A stretch of 29,435 nt of DNA from Bacillota bacterium (lineage in GTDB: Bacteria; Bacillota; Bacilli; Paenibacillales; Paenibacillaceae). The notes beneath the pieces were generated by a model that saw only the letters and a program-made list of their open reading frames with translations, was not told the origin of the DNA and did not search any database. The translations under genes were made by a program, and so were the position numbers. The stretch lies in the NCBI GenBank assembly GCA_023433615.1, contig JAEZCJ010000152.1:1-29435 (forward strand). Reading direction: 5' to 3'. Every line of letters starts with the position of its first letter. Within the stretch, counting starts at the first letter, position 1. Of the stretch, positions 7,313-16,241 are shown piece by piece.

Positions 7313-8917
7313 ATGAAACAGACGAAGAAATCGGCATTTCTGCTGCTCGCCATCGTCATGATGCTTACGCTGATCATCAGCGCATGCGGCAATAACGGCG
7401 GCAACGAGGCAGCGAATACGAAGAATGAAGGTAACACCGCTTCTGAGACGAATCAAGGCGCCTCGAACGCGGAAGGCGCAGCGGACGATGCGGCAAATGC
7501 AGGACCGGACATTTCGGAGGAGCTGAAGCTCCGCATCCTGCTCGTCGGCGGCAAGCCGGCGGATTATGACGAAGTATTCGGCGAGCTCAACAAGCTGTTG
7601 AAGGAGAAAATCAATGCTACGGTCGAAGCGGAATTCCTCGATTGGTCGGATTGGACGCAGAAGTACCCGCTCAAATTCGCGGCGAACGAAGACTTCGACA
7701 TCGCCTATACGGCGAACTGGGCGTTCTACAACGATCAATCGCTGAAGGGCGGATTCCTCGAGCTGACGGAGGACCTGCTGTCGACCTATGCGCCGATGGT
7801 CTGGGAAAATATGCCGAAAGTATCGTGGGATCAAGCGAAGGTGGGCGGCAAAGTATACATGGTGCCGAACAACAACCAAGAGATAACGGACAAGGTCGTC
7901 CTGATCCGCGAGGACTTGCGCAAGAAGCATAACCTCGAGCCGGTCACGAGTCCCGAGACGTATGCCGCTTACGTGAAGGCACTCGCGGCGAACGAGAAGA
8001 CGGTCGACGGCTTCGGCGCGAAACCGGCCGACGGCTGGAAATGGCATGAGCTGGACCAAGTGCTGCTGGAACAACAGAACGATTGGAACCTAATCGATTA
8101 CAACGTTCCGATCGCGTATAAGCTCGACGATGCAACCAGCAAAGTGTTCAATGTCTACGATACGCCGGAATTCAAGGAACTGCTCGTATACTATCAGGAT
8201 CTGGCGGCTGGCGGCGGCTGGTCCAAAAATATCGTGAGCAACAAAAACGACGTGTGGCAGGACATGAAAGCCGGCAAAGTAGGATCCTACGCGCATAATC
8301 TTGGCACGTTGGCCAACAACCTGGTCGAAGCGCGCCGCGATACGCCGGACATCGAGGTTGCGATCGTCGATCTGACCCCTGACAAGAAGAAGATCGGTTC
8401 GATCTCGACGCAGAACGGGCTCGCGATTCATGCGACATCCAAGAAAGTGGAGCGTTCCCTGATGCTGATCGACTTGCTGCAACACGACAAGCAGATTCAT
8501 GACCTGACGATGTACGGCATTCAAGGCAAGCATTACGAGCCTGTAGGCGACGATAAATTCCAAGCAGGTCCGAGCGCAGGGAACTTTACGGGCTTCTCCA
8601 ACTGGGGCTGGAACTCCCCCCTGAACCGGACGGACGCTTCGTATCCGGAAGAAGCGCAAGCGATCTTCGACGGCTGGGTGGATAAGGTCCATCACTTCCC
8701 GCTCGAGACGTTCGTCTTCAACGATTCGAACGTGAAGAACGAAGTCGCGGCAATCGGCAACGTCATGCTGCGCTATGCGATTCCTCTCGAATATGGTCTT
8801 ATCAAGGACCTCGACAAAGGGCATGCCGATCTGATCGAGCAATTGAAGAAGGCCGGCATCGAGAAGGTGCAGACGGAGATACAAAGCCAGATCGACGCGT
8901 TCCTGGCAGCGCAATAA
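7313..8917 (+). CDS. Lipoprotein solute-binding protein of the oligosaccharide importer (DUF3502 type)
   Basis: Captures the sugar outside the membrane and delivers it to the two permeases. The 534-residue product has a lipoprotein signal peptide (MKQTKKSAFLLLAIVMMLTLIISAC, lipobox LIISAC, modified Cys25) followed by an Asn/Glu/Ala-rich tether to about residue 65. The body is the long binding protein typical of LplA-like importers, and the last roughly 130 residues (from LETFVFNDSNVKNEVAAI onward) match the DUF3502 C-terminal region known from these proteins. Start chosen at 7313 because AGGGGGAA lies about nine bases before it and it places the signal peptide correctly; the in-frame ATG at 7271 does not. 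It is the last gene of the operon, followed by a strong terminator. Specificity for galactan fragments is inferred. Confidence 0.92.
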   Translation: MKQTKKSAFLLLAIVMMLTLIISACGNNGGNEAANTKNEGNTASETNQGASNAEGAADDAANAGPDISEELKLRILLVGGKPADYDEVFGELNKLLKEKINATVEAEFLDWSDWTQKYPLKFAANEDFDIAYTANWAFYNDQSLKGGFLELTEDLLSTYAPMVWENMPKVSWDQAKVGGKVYMVPNNNQEITDKVVLIREDLRKKHNLEPVTSPETYAAYVKALAANEKTVDGFGAKPADGWKWHELDQVLLEQQNDWNLIDYNVPIAYKLDDATSKVFNVYDTPEFKELLVYYQDLAAGGGWSKNIVSNKNDVWQDMKAGKVGSYAHNLGTLANNLVEARRDTPDIEVAIVDLTPDKKKIGSISTQNGLAIHATSKKVERSLMLIDLLQHDKQIHDLTMYGIQGKHYEPVGDDKFQAGPSAGNFTGFSNWGWNSPLNRTDASYPEEAQAIFDGWVDKVHHFPLETFVFNDSNVKNEVAAIGNVMLRYAIPLEYGLIKDLDKGHADLIEQLKKAGIEKVQTEIQSQIDAFLAAQ

Positions 8918-8934
8918 TTCAAGGTACATGCGTG

Positions 8935-8974
8935 GCAGATCCAGAGCCGAATCGGCTGTGGATCTGCTTTTTTT
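8935..8974 (+). terminator. Rho-independent terminator of the importer operon
   Basis: GCAGATCCA (8935-8943) pairs with TGGATCTGC (8959-8967), with an inner AGCCG/CGGCT stem, followed directly by seven T residues (8968-8974). It lies 17 bases after the binding-protein stop. Confidence 0.92.
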
Positions 8975-8990
8975 ATGAAAAAATGAACAA

Positions 8991-9056
8991 TCGTGGAAAA
9001 GGTATTGGTTATCGTTGTTTGCCTCGATATCGGAGGAGGGAGGGGCGCCTTACAAT
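8991..9056 (+). promoter_or_regulatory. SLH-GH53 promoter with putative YesN-regulator box
   Basis: The box at 8991-9020 begins TCGTGGAAAAGGTATTGG and is the second copy of the motif at 5188. A -10 hexamer TACAAT (9051-9056) starts 60 bases after the box start, the same distance as in the importer promoter. No good -35 is present. This makes the SLH-GH53 gene a probable co-regulated but separately transcribed target of the upstream response regulator. Confidence 0.6.
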
Positions 9057-9089
9057 AGAGATAGATTCATAGTCGAAGGAGGATCTGGG

Positions 9090-12000
9090 ATGAAGGTGGG
9101 GCATAATCGAAGGTTGATCGTCGGCATGTTGGCTTGGGTATTGCTGCTGAGCCCTTTCTTGGGTAACGTGAAGCCGGCAGCTGCAGACGGCGCATCGCTA
9201 GCAGCGAACGGCGGATTCGAGAGCGATTTCTTTGCGGCGGCCGATCAACCGTGGGAGCTCGTCGTCGATTGGGGCGCGGTGGACATTCAACATTTTGCCT
9301 ATGCGTCGGACACGTGGATTGCGGCCGATGAAGGGACCCATGCATTCAAATATTGGATTCGGGATACGGCTGTCGGCAATCAGAGCTTCCTATTAAAGCA
9401 GACCATTCCGACGCTTTCGGCCGGCAGTTATAAGCTGACGGCACGATCGATGGGAGGCGCTGCAGGCGAAGCGGGTAGCGTGCAGCTTTTCGCGGGGGCG
9501 GCAGCGGGTAGCGGCGCAGCAACGACGGGCTACAACGGCTGGGGCACCGTTACGCTGACGTTCGAGCTCGAGGAAGCTGCTTCGAATCTGGTAATCGGCG
9601 CGACGGTCAGCGGTGCGCCTGAGGCCTGGGGGTATCTGGACCGCATGCATCTCGAGCGATTGCCGGATGAGGTCGTGCCTCCCGCGGCGGCCGACATTAT
9701 CGTCGAGAAGGTGGAAGGGTTAGGGCCGGATTTTATCAAGGGCGTCGATGTGTCGAGCGTGCTGTCCCTAGAAAATAGCGGCGTGGCGTTCTACAACGAA
9801 AACGGCGACGTGCAGGATATTTTCGCCACCTTGCAGAATGCCGGCGTCAACTACGTGCGCGTTCGCGTGTGGAATGATCCTTACGATGCGCAGGGCCGAG
9901 GATACGGCGGCGGGAATAACGACCTTGCGAGCGCGATCGCGATCGGCAAGCGCGCGACGGCTAACGGCATGAAGCTGCTGGTCGACTTCCACTACTCCGA
10001 CTTCTGGGCGGACCCTGCCAAGCAACAAGCGCCCAAGGCATGGGCAGGCATGGATCTCGAGGCGAAGAAGGCGGCCTTGTACGCGTATACGAGTGAAAGC
10101 CTGCAGGCTATGCTGGACGAAGGCATCGCGATCGGCATGGTGCAGATCGGCAATGAGACGAACGGCGGCATGGCCGGCGAGACGGGCTGGACGAATATGA
10201 GCGCGTTATTCCGGGAAGGCAGCAGGGCCGTCAGGGAGATCGATCCTGACATTCTTGTCGCGCTGCATTTTACGAACCCGGAATCTTCCGGACGGTATGC
10301 CGGCTATGCGGCAGCGTTGGACGACAATGGCGTTGATTACGACGTGTTCGCAAGCTCGTACTATCCGTTCTGGCACGGCACATTGGACAATCTGACGACC
10401 GTCCTGCAAGAGGTTGCCGATACGTACGGCAAGAAGGTGATGGTGGCGGAAACCTCATATGCCTACACGACTGAGGATGGGGACGGCCATGGCAACACGG
10501 CGCCGAAAAGCTCGGGCCAGACGCTGAATTACCCGATCACCGTGCAGGGACAAGCGCGCGCGGTCCGGGATGTCATTCAAGCCGTCTACGATGTCGGCGC
10601 AGCAGGGATCGGCGTGTTCTATTGGGAGCCGGCATGGCTTCCTGTAGGCCCGGCATCGCAGTTGGAGCAGAATAAGCTGATCTGGGAGGAGCACGGCTCA
10701 GGCTGGGCCTCCAGCTTTGCAAGCGAGTATGACGCGCATGACGCAGGCGTCTGGTATGGCGGAAGCGCGGTCGACAACCAGGCGTTGTTCGATTTCGAGG
10801 GGCATCCGCTCGCCTCGCTCAATGTGTTCAAGTATGTAGATACAGGCGCTGTTGCGCCAATTCAGATCGACGAGATCCGAGATATCGCGCTGAGCTTCAC
10901 GCTTGGGGAGACGATCGCGCTGCCTGCGACCGTAAGCGTGACATACAATGACGGGTCTACGGGCAGCACTGCAGCGGCATGGGATGCTGCGGACATAGAG
11001 GCGGCAAGCAGCGGGGGCGTCGGGAGCTACGTCATCGACGGAATCGTCGAAGGCGACAGGGCCGTGAAGGCTCATGTCGAGATCATGAAAGCGAATCTCG
11101 TGCAGAATCCAAGCTTCGAGAGCAGTGACCGGAGCATGTGGAGGATTACTTATGGGGAAGGCGCATCTGCGCATACCGATTATCAAATGAAGGCGTCGGA
11201 TGCCAAGACGGGCGACTATTCGCTCCACTTCTACTCGGCTGATGCCGTGAACTTCGATGTCGAGCAGACGGTTACCGGGCTCGCGCCGGGCTATTACAAC
11301 CTGTCGATGTTCATCCAAGGCGGAGGCGTTACGTCTTCCGATATGTATCTGTACGCGAGGACCGATGGCACCGAGGCAAAGACCGCGACTGCCGTGAACG
11401 GCTGGGTCAACTGGCAGAATCCGGAGATCAAGCGGATTCTCGTGACGAGCGGCAGTCTCACGATCGGCGCCCATATCGAAGCGAATGCGGAGAGCTGGGG
11501 CACGCTAGATCAGTTCTACCTCTACTTGGACGAAGCATACGAGGGAACGGACCCAGGCACTGATCCGGGAACAGATCCGGGGACAAATCCGGGCACGGGT
11601 TCTGGTTCGGCACCTGCCGCTACGCAAGAAATTAAGCTCGCTGCCGGGCAGGCCGGCAGCGGCCAGATCGCGAACGCGGTCATTAAGCGGACAGCGCTAG
11701 CCGATGGCACGAAGAAGGACAGCATCGACTATTCGCCGCAGCAAGCGGCCGAGGCCATCGAGCAGCTTACGGCTGAGGGGCTGGAGACGGCGCGAATCGT
11801 CATACCGGATGCGAAGGATGAAGTCGCCGAGCTGCATGTGCAGCTGCCTGACGGCACCGTTGAAGAGTTCGCGAAGGGAAGCATTAACCTGGAAATTCGC
11901 ACTAATGATGCCAAGCTGATCCTGCCGAAGGCAACGATCCGATCGCTGGATCAAGCGATCAGCATCCGCTTTGCGCCGCTCAAGAAGGCCGACGAACAGC

Positions 12001-12923
12001 AGGCTGTCGAGGCACGCGCGAAGGATGAGCCGGCCGTGAAGGAAGCGGCAGGAGACGGCAGCGTGAGAGTCGTCGGCCGCCCGGTGGTGATCGAGACGAA
12101 CGTGCAGGGGCAGCCGGTCGACTTGATCTTGCCGATGCCGAGCAGGTCGATACCCACCGATGAAGAGGAGCGTGCAGACTGGTTAGCCAATCTCGTCATT
12201 TATATCGAGCATAGCGACGGCGAGCGAGCGCTCGTGCAGCCTGAAGTCGTCGAATACGCCGATGGGCAGCAGGGGCTGCAGTTCCAGGTGACGAAGTTCA
12301 GCACGTTCACTGTGCTCAGCATGGACAATTGGGCTGCGTACAACCAATCCAAGCAAGCGCAGCAGGCACCGTATATTACCGGTTATGCGGACGGCGAGTT
12401 CAAGCCGGACCGCGCGATCAGCCGCGCGGAAATGGCGGCCTTGTTAACCCGAGTCGGAGCCGCTCAGCGCAGCACCGGCGAGCAGCTGACGTACACGGAC
12501 CGAGAGGACTTCGGCTGGGCAGCCCCCGCGATTGAAGCGGTATCGGCTGCGGGATGGATGACGGGCCGGGCAGACGGGACATTCGGACCGCATCAAGCAT
12601 TGACGCGAGCGGAAGCGGCAGCGATCGTGGTCAGATGGATGGGGCTGCAAAGCTCGCAGCCTGAGGTGCTGCCGTTCACGGATACGAGCGGCCACTGGTC
12701 CGAGCGGGCGATCGCGCTGGTCGCGGAGGCCGGCTACATGAAAGGAATGCCGAACGGCACCTTCCAGCCTGACATGCCGCTAACCCGGGCGGAAGCCGTA
12801 ACGCTGCTCAACCGCGTTCTCGCGAGAGCGCAATCGGTTGAGGCTGCGACACCGACATGGACGGATGTAATGCCGGACCACTGGGCATTCCAAGCGATCG
12901 AATCCGCTTCACGCGAAATTTAG
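9090..12923 (+). CDS. Multimodular SLH-anchored GH53 endo-beta-1,4-galactanase
   Basis: Large cell-wall-bound galactanase, 1277 residues. The ATG at 9090 follows AAGGAGG (9076-9082) by seven bases and begins a signal peptide (hydrophobic LIVGMLAWVLLLSPFLG, cleavage near AAADG). Modules in order: a beta-sandwich carbohydrate-binding-like domain (about 37-200), GH53 catalytic barrel (about 214-587) with acid/base E356 in MVQIGNETNGG and nucleophile E454 in VMVAETSYAYT, a bacterial Ig-like (Big_4-type) domain (about 593-668), a second binding-like module resembling CBM61 (about 669-815), a GTDP repeat linker (819-838), a spacer domain (about 840-1085) and three SLH motifs (GYADGEFKPDRAISRAEM, GRADGTFGPHQALTRAEA, GMPNGTFQPDMPLTRAEA). 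SLH motifs tether proteins to pyruvylated wall polymers. Its promoter shares the putative YesN-regulator box with the importer, so cutting at the surface and uptake would rise together. The CBM family names are tentative. Confidence 0.93.
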   Translation: MKVGHNRRLIVGMLAWVLLLSPFLGNVKPAAADGASLAANGGFESDFFAAADQPWELVVDWGAVDIQHFAYASDTWIAADEGTHAFKYWIRDTAVGNQSFLLKQTIPTLSAGSYKLTARSMGGAAGEAGSVQLFAGAAAGSGAATTGYNGWGTVTLTFELEEAASNLVIGATVSGAPEAWGYLDRMHLERLPDEVVPPAAADIIVEKVEGLGPDFIKGVDVSSVLSLENSGVAFYNENGDVQDIFATLQNAGVNYVRVRVWNDPYDAQGRGYGGGNNDLASAIAIGKRATANGMKLLVDFHYSDFWADPAKQQAPKAWAGMDLEAKKAALYAYTSESLQAMLDEGIAIGMVQIGNETNGGMAGETGWTNMSALFREGSRAVREIDPDILVALHFTNPESSGRYAGYAAALDDNGVDYDVFASSYYPFWHGTLDNLTTVLQEVADTYGKKVMVAETSYAYTTEDGDGHGNTAPKSSGQTLNYPITVQGQARAVRDVIQAVYDVGAAGIGVFYWEPAWLPVGPASQLEQNKLIWEEHGSGWASSFASEYDAHDAGVWYGGSAVDNQALFDFEGHPLASLNVFKYVDTGAVAPIQIDEIRDIALSFTLGETIALPATVSVTYNDGSTGSTAAAWDAADIEAASSGGVGSYVIDGIVEGDRAVKAHVEIMKANLVQNPSFESSDRSMWRITYGEGASAHTDYQMKASDAKTGDYSLHFYSADAVNFDVEQTVTGLAPGYYNLSMFIQGGGVTSSDMYLYARTDGTEAKTATAVNGWVNWQNPEIKRILVTSGSLTIGAHIEANAESWGTLDQFYLYLDEAYEGTDPGTDPGTDPGTNPGTGSGSAPAATQEIKLAAGQAGSGQIANAVIKRTALADGTKKDSIDYSPQQAAEAIEQLTAEGLETARIVIPDAKDEVAELHVQLPDGTVEEFAKGSINLEIRTNDAKLILPKATIRSLDQAISIRFAPLKKADEQQAVEARAKDEPAVKEAAGDGSVRVVGRPVVIETNVQGQPVDLILPMPSRSIPTDEEERADWLANLVIYIEHSDGERALVQPEVVEYADGQQGLQFQVTKFSTFTVLSMDNWAAYNQSKQAQQAPYITGYADGEFKPDRAISRAEMAALLTRVGAAQRSTGEQLTYTDREDFGWAAPAIEAVSAAGWMTGRADGTFGPHQALTRAEAAAIVVRWMGLQSSQPEVLPFTDTSGHWSERAIALVAEAGYMKGMPNGTFQPDMPLTRAEAVTLLNRVLARAQSVEAATPTWTDVMPDHWAFQAIESASREI
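11544..11603 (+). repeat. Tandem GTDP-coding repeat in the linker
   Basis: Five 12-base units encode GTDP, GTDP, GTDP, GTNP and GTGS in a row. This is a flexible proline-threonine linker between the second binding-like module and the spacer before the SLH domains. Such repeats expand and contract easily. Confidence 0.85.
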
Positions 12924-13182
12924 TAGCGGTTTCCGAGAGGCCGAATAACGGCAACTCGGTCCGTTAGATTCGGTAAGGCTAGTCGCGTTCATGAGCTGTC
13001 GTGCCGGTTATGCGCGACAGCTCATGTGCGTTCGCATGACGATTCAGGGCAGTGCCAGGGAACCGCAATCGACGGCAATAGCGGCGCTAGGCCGCATCCG
13101 GGTGCAGTCCCTCCGAAACGGCGGGCAATAACAGACCTGGGGATCGCTCGTGCAACGCCGCTCCCCCGTCGCACCGCGTCAT
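12924..13182. other. Intergenic region between convergent SLH-GH53 and AraC genes
   Basis: No gene is supported here. The only clear structure is an inverted repeat CATGAGCTGTCG (12990-13001) with CGACAGCTCATG (13015-13026), 12 perfect base pairs with a 13-nt loop. It has no U tract on either strand; its position between converging genes suggests a bidirectional transcription barrier. The remaining 150 bases show nothing recognisable. Confidence 0.5.
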
Positions 13183-14019
13183 TCACCGCTTTATGTACTG
13201 CTTAGGCGTCGTGCCGTAGGTGCGCTTGAATATGCGGATGAAGTAGGTGGTGTCCATGCCGATAAGCTGGGCGACCTTGTCGACGGTAATACCCGGGCTG
13301 TCCTGCAGCAGCTGGATCGAACGGCGCATACGAAGCTGCGTGATATATTGCTGCGGCGTGACCCCGAAGCTAGCGACGAACAGGCGATGGAAGTGCTGCA
13401 CGGAATAGCCGGCCGACCTTGCGACGTTGGCAAGCAGGAGTCGTTCGTCGAAATGATCATGGATCAGCTTGACGGCGGTCTGCAGCGCACTGTTCGTCTC
13501 CGCGGGATAGATGCCCGAACGAGCCGGTCTTCCGATCGCTTGGTCCTGCAGGAGCGAGAGCAGCATGCCGTACATGCGCTTCGAAGAATCCCAATAGGCA
13601 TTGTCCCCATTCAAGCTGATCAGATGCCACATTGCTTCCAATTCTTGCCATATGCTGTCGAAGTCGGTGAGCTGCAATACGTTCAGCACATGCTTGTCGA
13701 TCTGTCGCAGCAAGCTGCCGGCCATCTCGCCGTGGAAGGCTGCAAAGCCCAAGTCCCAGCCGACATTTCCTGAGGGATCGGGATAATATTCGTGCGGGGT
13801 ATCGGCAGGCAGCAGGAGAGCCGTTCCCGGCGTAAGCAGCATGTCGGAAAATCCCCCGATGCGGAACACGCCCTTGCCGCTTCGCGACAAGAAAAGCTGG
13901 TGAGCAGGGAATCCGTTCGGCCTGACGAGATGCTTCTGTTCATGGCTTCCGACGCAATAAACATAGAGCGGAAGAACCTTCTCCATACGGGCGAGCTCAG
14001 CTAGCAGAAACGGCATCAT
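13183..14019 (-). CDS. AraC-family transcriptional regulator (divergent from GH42/GH35 operon)
   Basis: About 278 residues. The N-terminal cupin-like half (to about 150) should bind a sugar; it includes GFPAHQLFLSRSGKGVFRI and LLTPGTALLLPADTPHEY, typical of arabinose-binding-type domains. The C-terminal 100 residues hold two helix-turn-helix motifs (LLANVARSAGYSVQHFHRLF and TVDKVAQLIGMDTTYFIRIF) and the family ending GTTPKQYIKR. The ATG at 14019 is chosen because AGAGG (14033-14029) lies nine bases before it; the ATG at 14028 would abut the site. It is divergently placed from GH42 and so probably controls GH42-GH35 through the 147-bp shared intergenic region, where a TGTACGATTATTT motif lies. 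Confidence 0.88.
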   Translation of the reverse strand: MMPFLLAELARMEKVLPLYVYCVGSHEQKHLVRPNGFPAHQLFLSRSGKGVFRIGGFSDMLLTPGTALLLPADTPHEYYPDPSGNVGWDLGFAAFHGEMAGSLLRQIDKHVLNVLQLTDFDSIWQELEAMWHLISLNGDNAYWDSSKRMYGMLLSLLQDQAIGRPARSGIYPAETNSALQTAVKLIHDHFDERLLLANVARSAGYSVQHFHRLFVASFGVTPQQYITQLRMRRSIQLLQDSPGITVDKVAQLIGMDTTYFIRIFKRTYGTTPKQYIKR

Positions 14020-14050
14020 GGCGCTCATCCTCTGACGGTTGATGTTAAGA

Positions 14051-14089
14051 TTGTACGATTATTTGATGGGTCTGTCTAATGAGTATACA
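14051..14089 (+). promoter_or_regulatory. Putative GH42/GH35 promoter region with TGTACG motif
   Basis: TTGTACGATTATTT (14051-14064) is followed, 32 bases after its TGTACG start, by a possible -10 TATACA (14084-14089). The same 14 bases recur at 29279, and a related TGTACGTTTCATTAT occurs before the lactonase gene at 22122 with a 31-base spacing to its -10. The motif may be the operator of the divergent AraC regulator. No good -35 is present. Confidence 0.4.
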
Positions 14090-14166
14090 GGCGAATTGAG
14101 CTACGATTATAGCGAGTTCACCAATAGCTGCGATGAAGCATACCCATCCTAAGGAGCGAACCTACA

Positions 14167-16227
14167 ATGACGTTCAAATACCCGCCGATTAGCGAAAAGC
14201 TACCCGTGCTTATGCACGGGGCCGACTACAATCCGGACCAATGGCTGCATGCGCCTGAGGTGCTGGAGGAGGATATCCGCCTGATGAAGCTGGCAGGCTG
14301 CAATACGATGGCAATCGGGATCTTCGCGTGGGCAGCGCTAGAGCCGGAGGAGGGAACCTTCACCTTCGAATGGCTGGACCGCGTACTCGACAGGTTCGCG
14401 GAGAACGGCATCTATGCTTGGCTGGCTACGCCGAGCGGCGCCCGCCCGGCTTGGATGTCGGACAAGTATCCCGAGGTGCTGCGCGTCGAAGCGAACCGCG
14501 TCCGCAACCTCCATGGCATGCGGCATAATCACTGCTACACCTCGCCGGTCTACCGCCAGAAGACGGCACTCATCAATCGGAATCTGGCCGAGCGGTACGC
14601 TGCACATCCTGCAGTCTTAGGCTGGCACATCTCCAATGAATTCGGGGGCGACTGCCACTGCGAATATTGCCAGGCGGAATTCCGAATCTGGCTGCAGCGC
14701 AAATACGGCACGCTGGAAGCGCTGAACCGAGCGTGGTGGACGAACTTCTGGGCGCATACCTACACGGACTGGAAGCAGGTCGTATCACCGGCTCCGCACG
14801 GCGAGAACATGGTGCACGGCCATAATCTCGATTGGCGCCGGTTCGTCACCGATCAGACGATCGGCTTCTGCAAGCATGAGATCGAGGCAGTCAGAGGCGC
14901 GAATGCGCGGTTGCCGGTGACGACGAATATGCATATGATCGACGGCTTGGACTACCGGAAATTCGGGGAGATGCTCGACGTCATATCCTGGGACGCTTAC
15001 CCGACATGGCATGAGCAGCAGGATGACAGCAGCCTTGCAGCCGGCGTGGCGTTCTACCATGATCTCTACCGTTCGATCAAGCAGAGGCCGTTCCTGCTCA
15101 TGGAGAGCACGCCGAGCTTGACCAACTGGCAGCCGGTCAGCAAGCTGAAGCGGCCCGGCATGCACAAGCTGTCGTCCCTCCAAGCCGTGGCGCATGGCTC
15201 GGATTCGGTGCAATATTTTCAATGGCGCAAAAGCCGGGGTTCCAGCGAAAAATTCCACGGTGCGGTCGTCGATCACGTCGGTCACGCGCATACCCGCGTC
15301 TTCAAGGACGTGGTCGAGCTAAGCCGCTCGATGGCAGCGATCTCGGAACTGACAGGCACAACGACGCCTTCGGAGACGGCGATCCTGTTCGATTGGGACA
15401 ACCGCTGGGCAGTCAAGGATGCGCAGGGTCCCCGCAATATGGGCATTCATTATGAAGAGACCGTGTACGCCCATCACCGGGCATTGTGGGAGCAGGGCAT
15501 TCCGACGGATATTATCGGCTCGGAGGATGACTTCGCCGGCTACAAGCTCATTATCGCGCCGATGCTGTACCTCTGCCGGGAGGAGACAGGGCGCAAGCTG
15601 GAGCGATTCGCCGAGAACGGAGGCACGCTGGTCACGACCTATTGGTCCGGCATCGTAGACGAGCATGATCTCTGCCATCTCGGAGGCTTCCCCGGGCCGC
15701 TGCGGAAGACGCTGGGCATCTGGGCGGAGGAGATCGAGGGGCTGTACGACCATGATCGCAACGGGATCGCGATGGCCGAGGGCAATGCGCTGGGGCTGAC
15801 AGGCACTTACGCGTCGCATGAGCTATGCGAATTGATTCATGCCGAAGGAGCGGAGGTGCTGGGAGTCTATACCGACGACTTCTATGCAGGGCGTCCCGCG
15901 CTGACGTTGAACCGGTTCGGTCAAGGCCGCGCCTACTACATGGCGACGCGGCTGCACGACGATTTTCTCCATGCCTTCTATAATAAGGTTGTCGCGGATG
16001 CCGGCGTATCGCGTGCAATAGACACGGCGCTGCCGCGAGGCGTAACCGCGACAGTGCGGACAGACGGAATCGCCGACTACGTATTCGTGCAGAACTTCAG
16101 CGGCATGCCGCGGCGCGTCGAGCTGGATAACCGCAGCTATATCGATCTCGAATCCGGCGAGCCTGTAGGCCCGGGGATCGACCTCGACGCGAATGGCGTG
16201 CGCGTGTTGAAGCGCCAGACTCGCTAA
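14167..16227 (+). CDS. GH42 beta-galactosidase
   Basis: Removes terminal beta-galactose from short galacto-oligosaccharides; 686 residues, the usual GH42 length. No signal peptide is present, so it should act in the cytoplasm on imported products. The opening HGADYNPDQW is a GH42 hallmark. Acid/base is E158 in WHISNEFGG and nucleophile E313 in LLMESTPS. C123, C163, C165 and C168 (HCY and CHCEYC) match the four-cysteine zinc site found in many bacterial GH42 enzymes. The trimerisation-type domain (about 390-610) and a small C-terminal beta domain follow. AAGGAG (14151-14156) precedes the ATG. The GH35 gene starts 14 bases downstream, so the two form an operon, opposite the AraC gene. Confidence 0.95.
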   Translation: MTFKYPPISEKLPVLMHGADYNPDQWLHAPEVLEEDIRLMKLAGCNTMAIGIFAWAALEPEEGTFTFEWLDRVLDRFAENGIYAWLATPSGARPAWMSDKYPEVLRVEANRVRNLHGMRHNHCYTSPVYRQKTALINRNLAERYAAHPAVLGWHISNEFGGDCHCEYCQAEFRIWLQRKYGTLEALNRAWWTNFWAHTYTDWKQVVSPAPHGENMVHGHNLDWRRFVTDQTIGFCKHEIEAVRGANARLPVTTNMHMIDGLDYRKFGEMLDVISWDAYPTWHEQQDDSSLAAGVAFYHDLYRSIKQRPFLLMESTPSLTNWQPVSKLKRPGMHKLSSLQAVAHGSDSVQYFQWRKSRGSSEKFHGAVVDHVGHAHTRVFKDVVELSRSMAAISELTGTTTPSETAILFDWDNRWAVKDAQGPRNMGIHYEETVYAHHRALWEQGIPTDIIGSEDDFAGYKLIIAPMLYLCREETGRKLERFAENGGTLVTTYWSGIVDEHDLCHLGGFPGPLRKTLGIWAEEIEGLYDHDRNGIAMAEGNALGLTGTYASHELCELIHAEGAEVLGVYTDDFYAGRPALTLNRFGQGRAYYMATRLHDDFLHAFYNKVVADAGVSRAIDTALPRGVTATVRTDGIADYVFVQNFSGMPRRVELDNRSYIDLESGEPVGPGIDLDANGVRVLKRQTR

Positions 16228-16241
16228 CGGAGGGGGAAGCA

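Noticed and set aside
9015..9089. Longer N-terminus for the SLH-GH53 protein starting at 9015
   Set aside because: It would overlap the putative box and -10 region and place 25 polar residues before the signal peptide; the ATG at 9090 has an ideal ribosome site.
12990..13026. Inverted repeat after the SLH-GH53 gene as a rho-independent terminator
   Set aside because: No U tract on either strand, so it is described only as an inverted repeat in the intergenic region.
13150..13773. 207-codon open frame on the plus strand over the AraC gene at 13183-14019
   Set aside because: Shadow of a clear AraC coding region with no ribosome site of its own.
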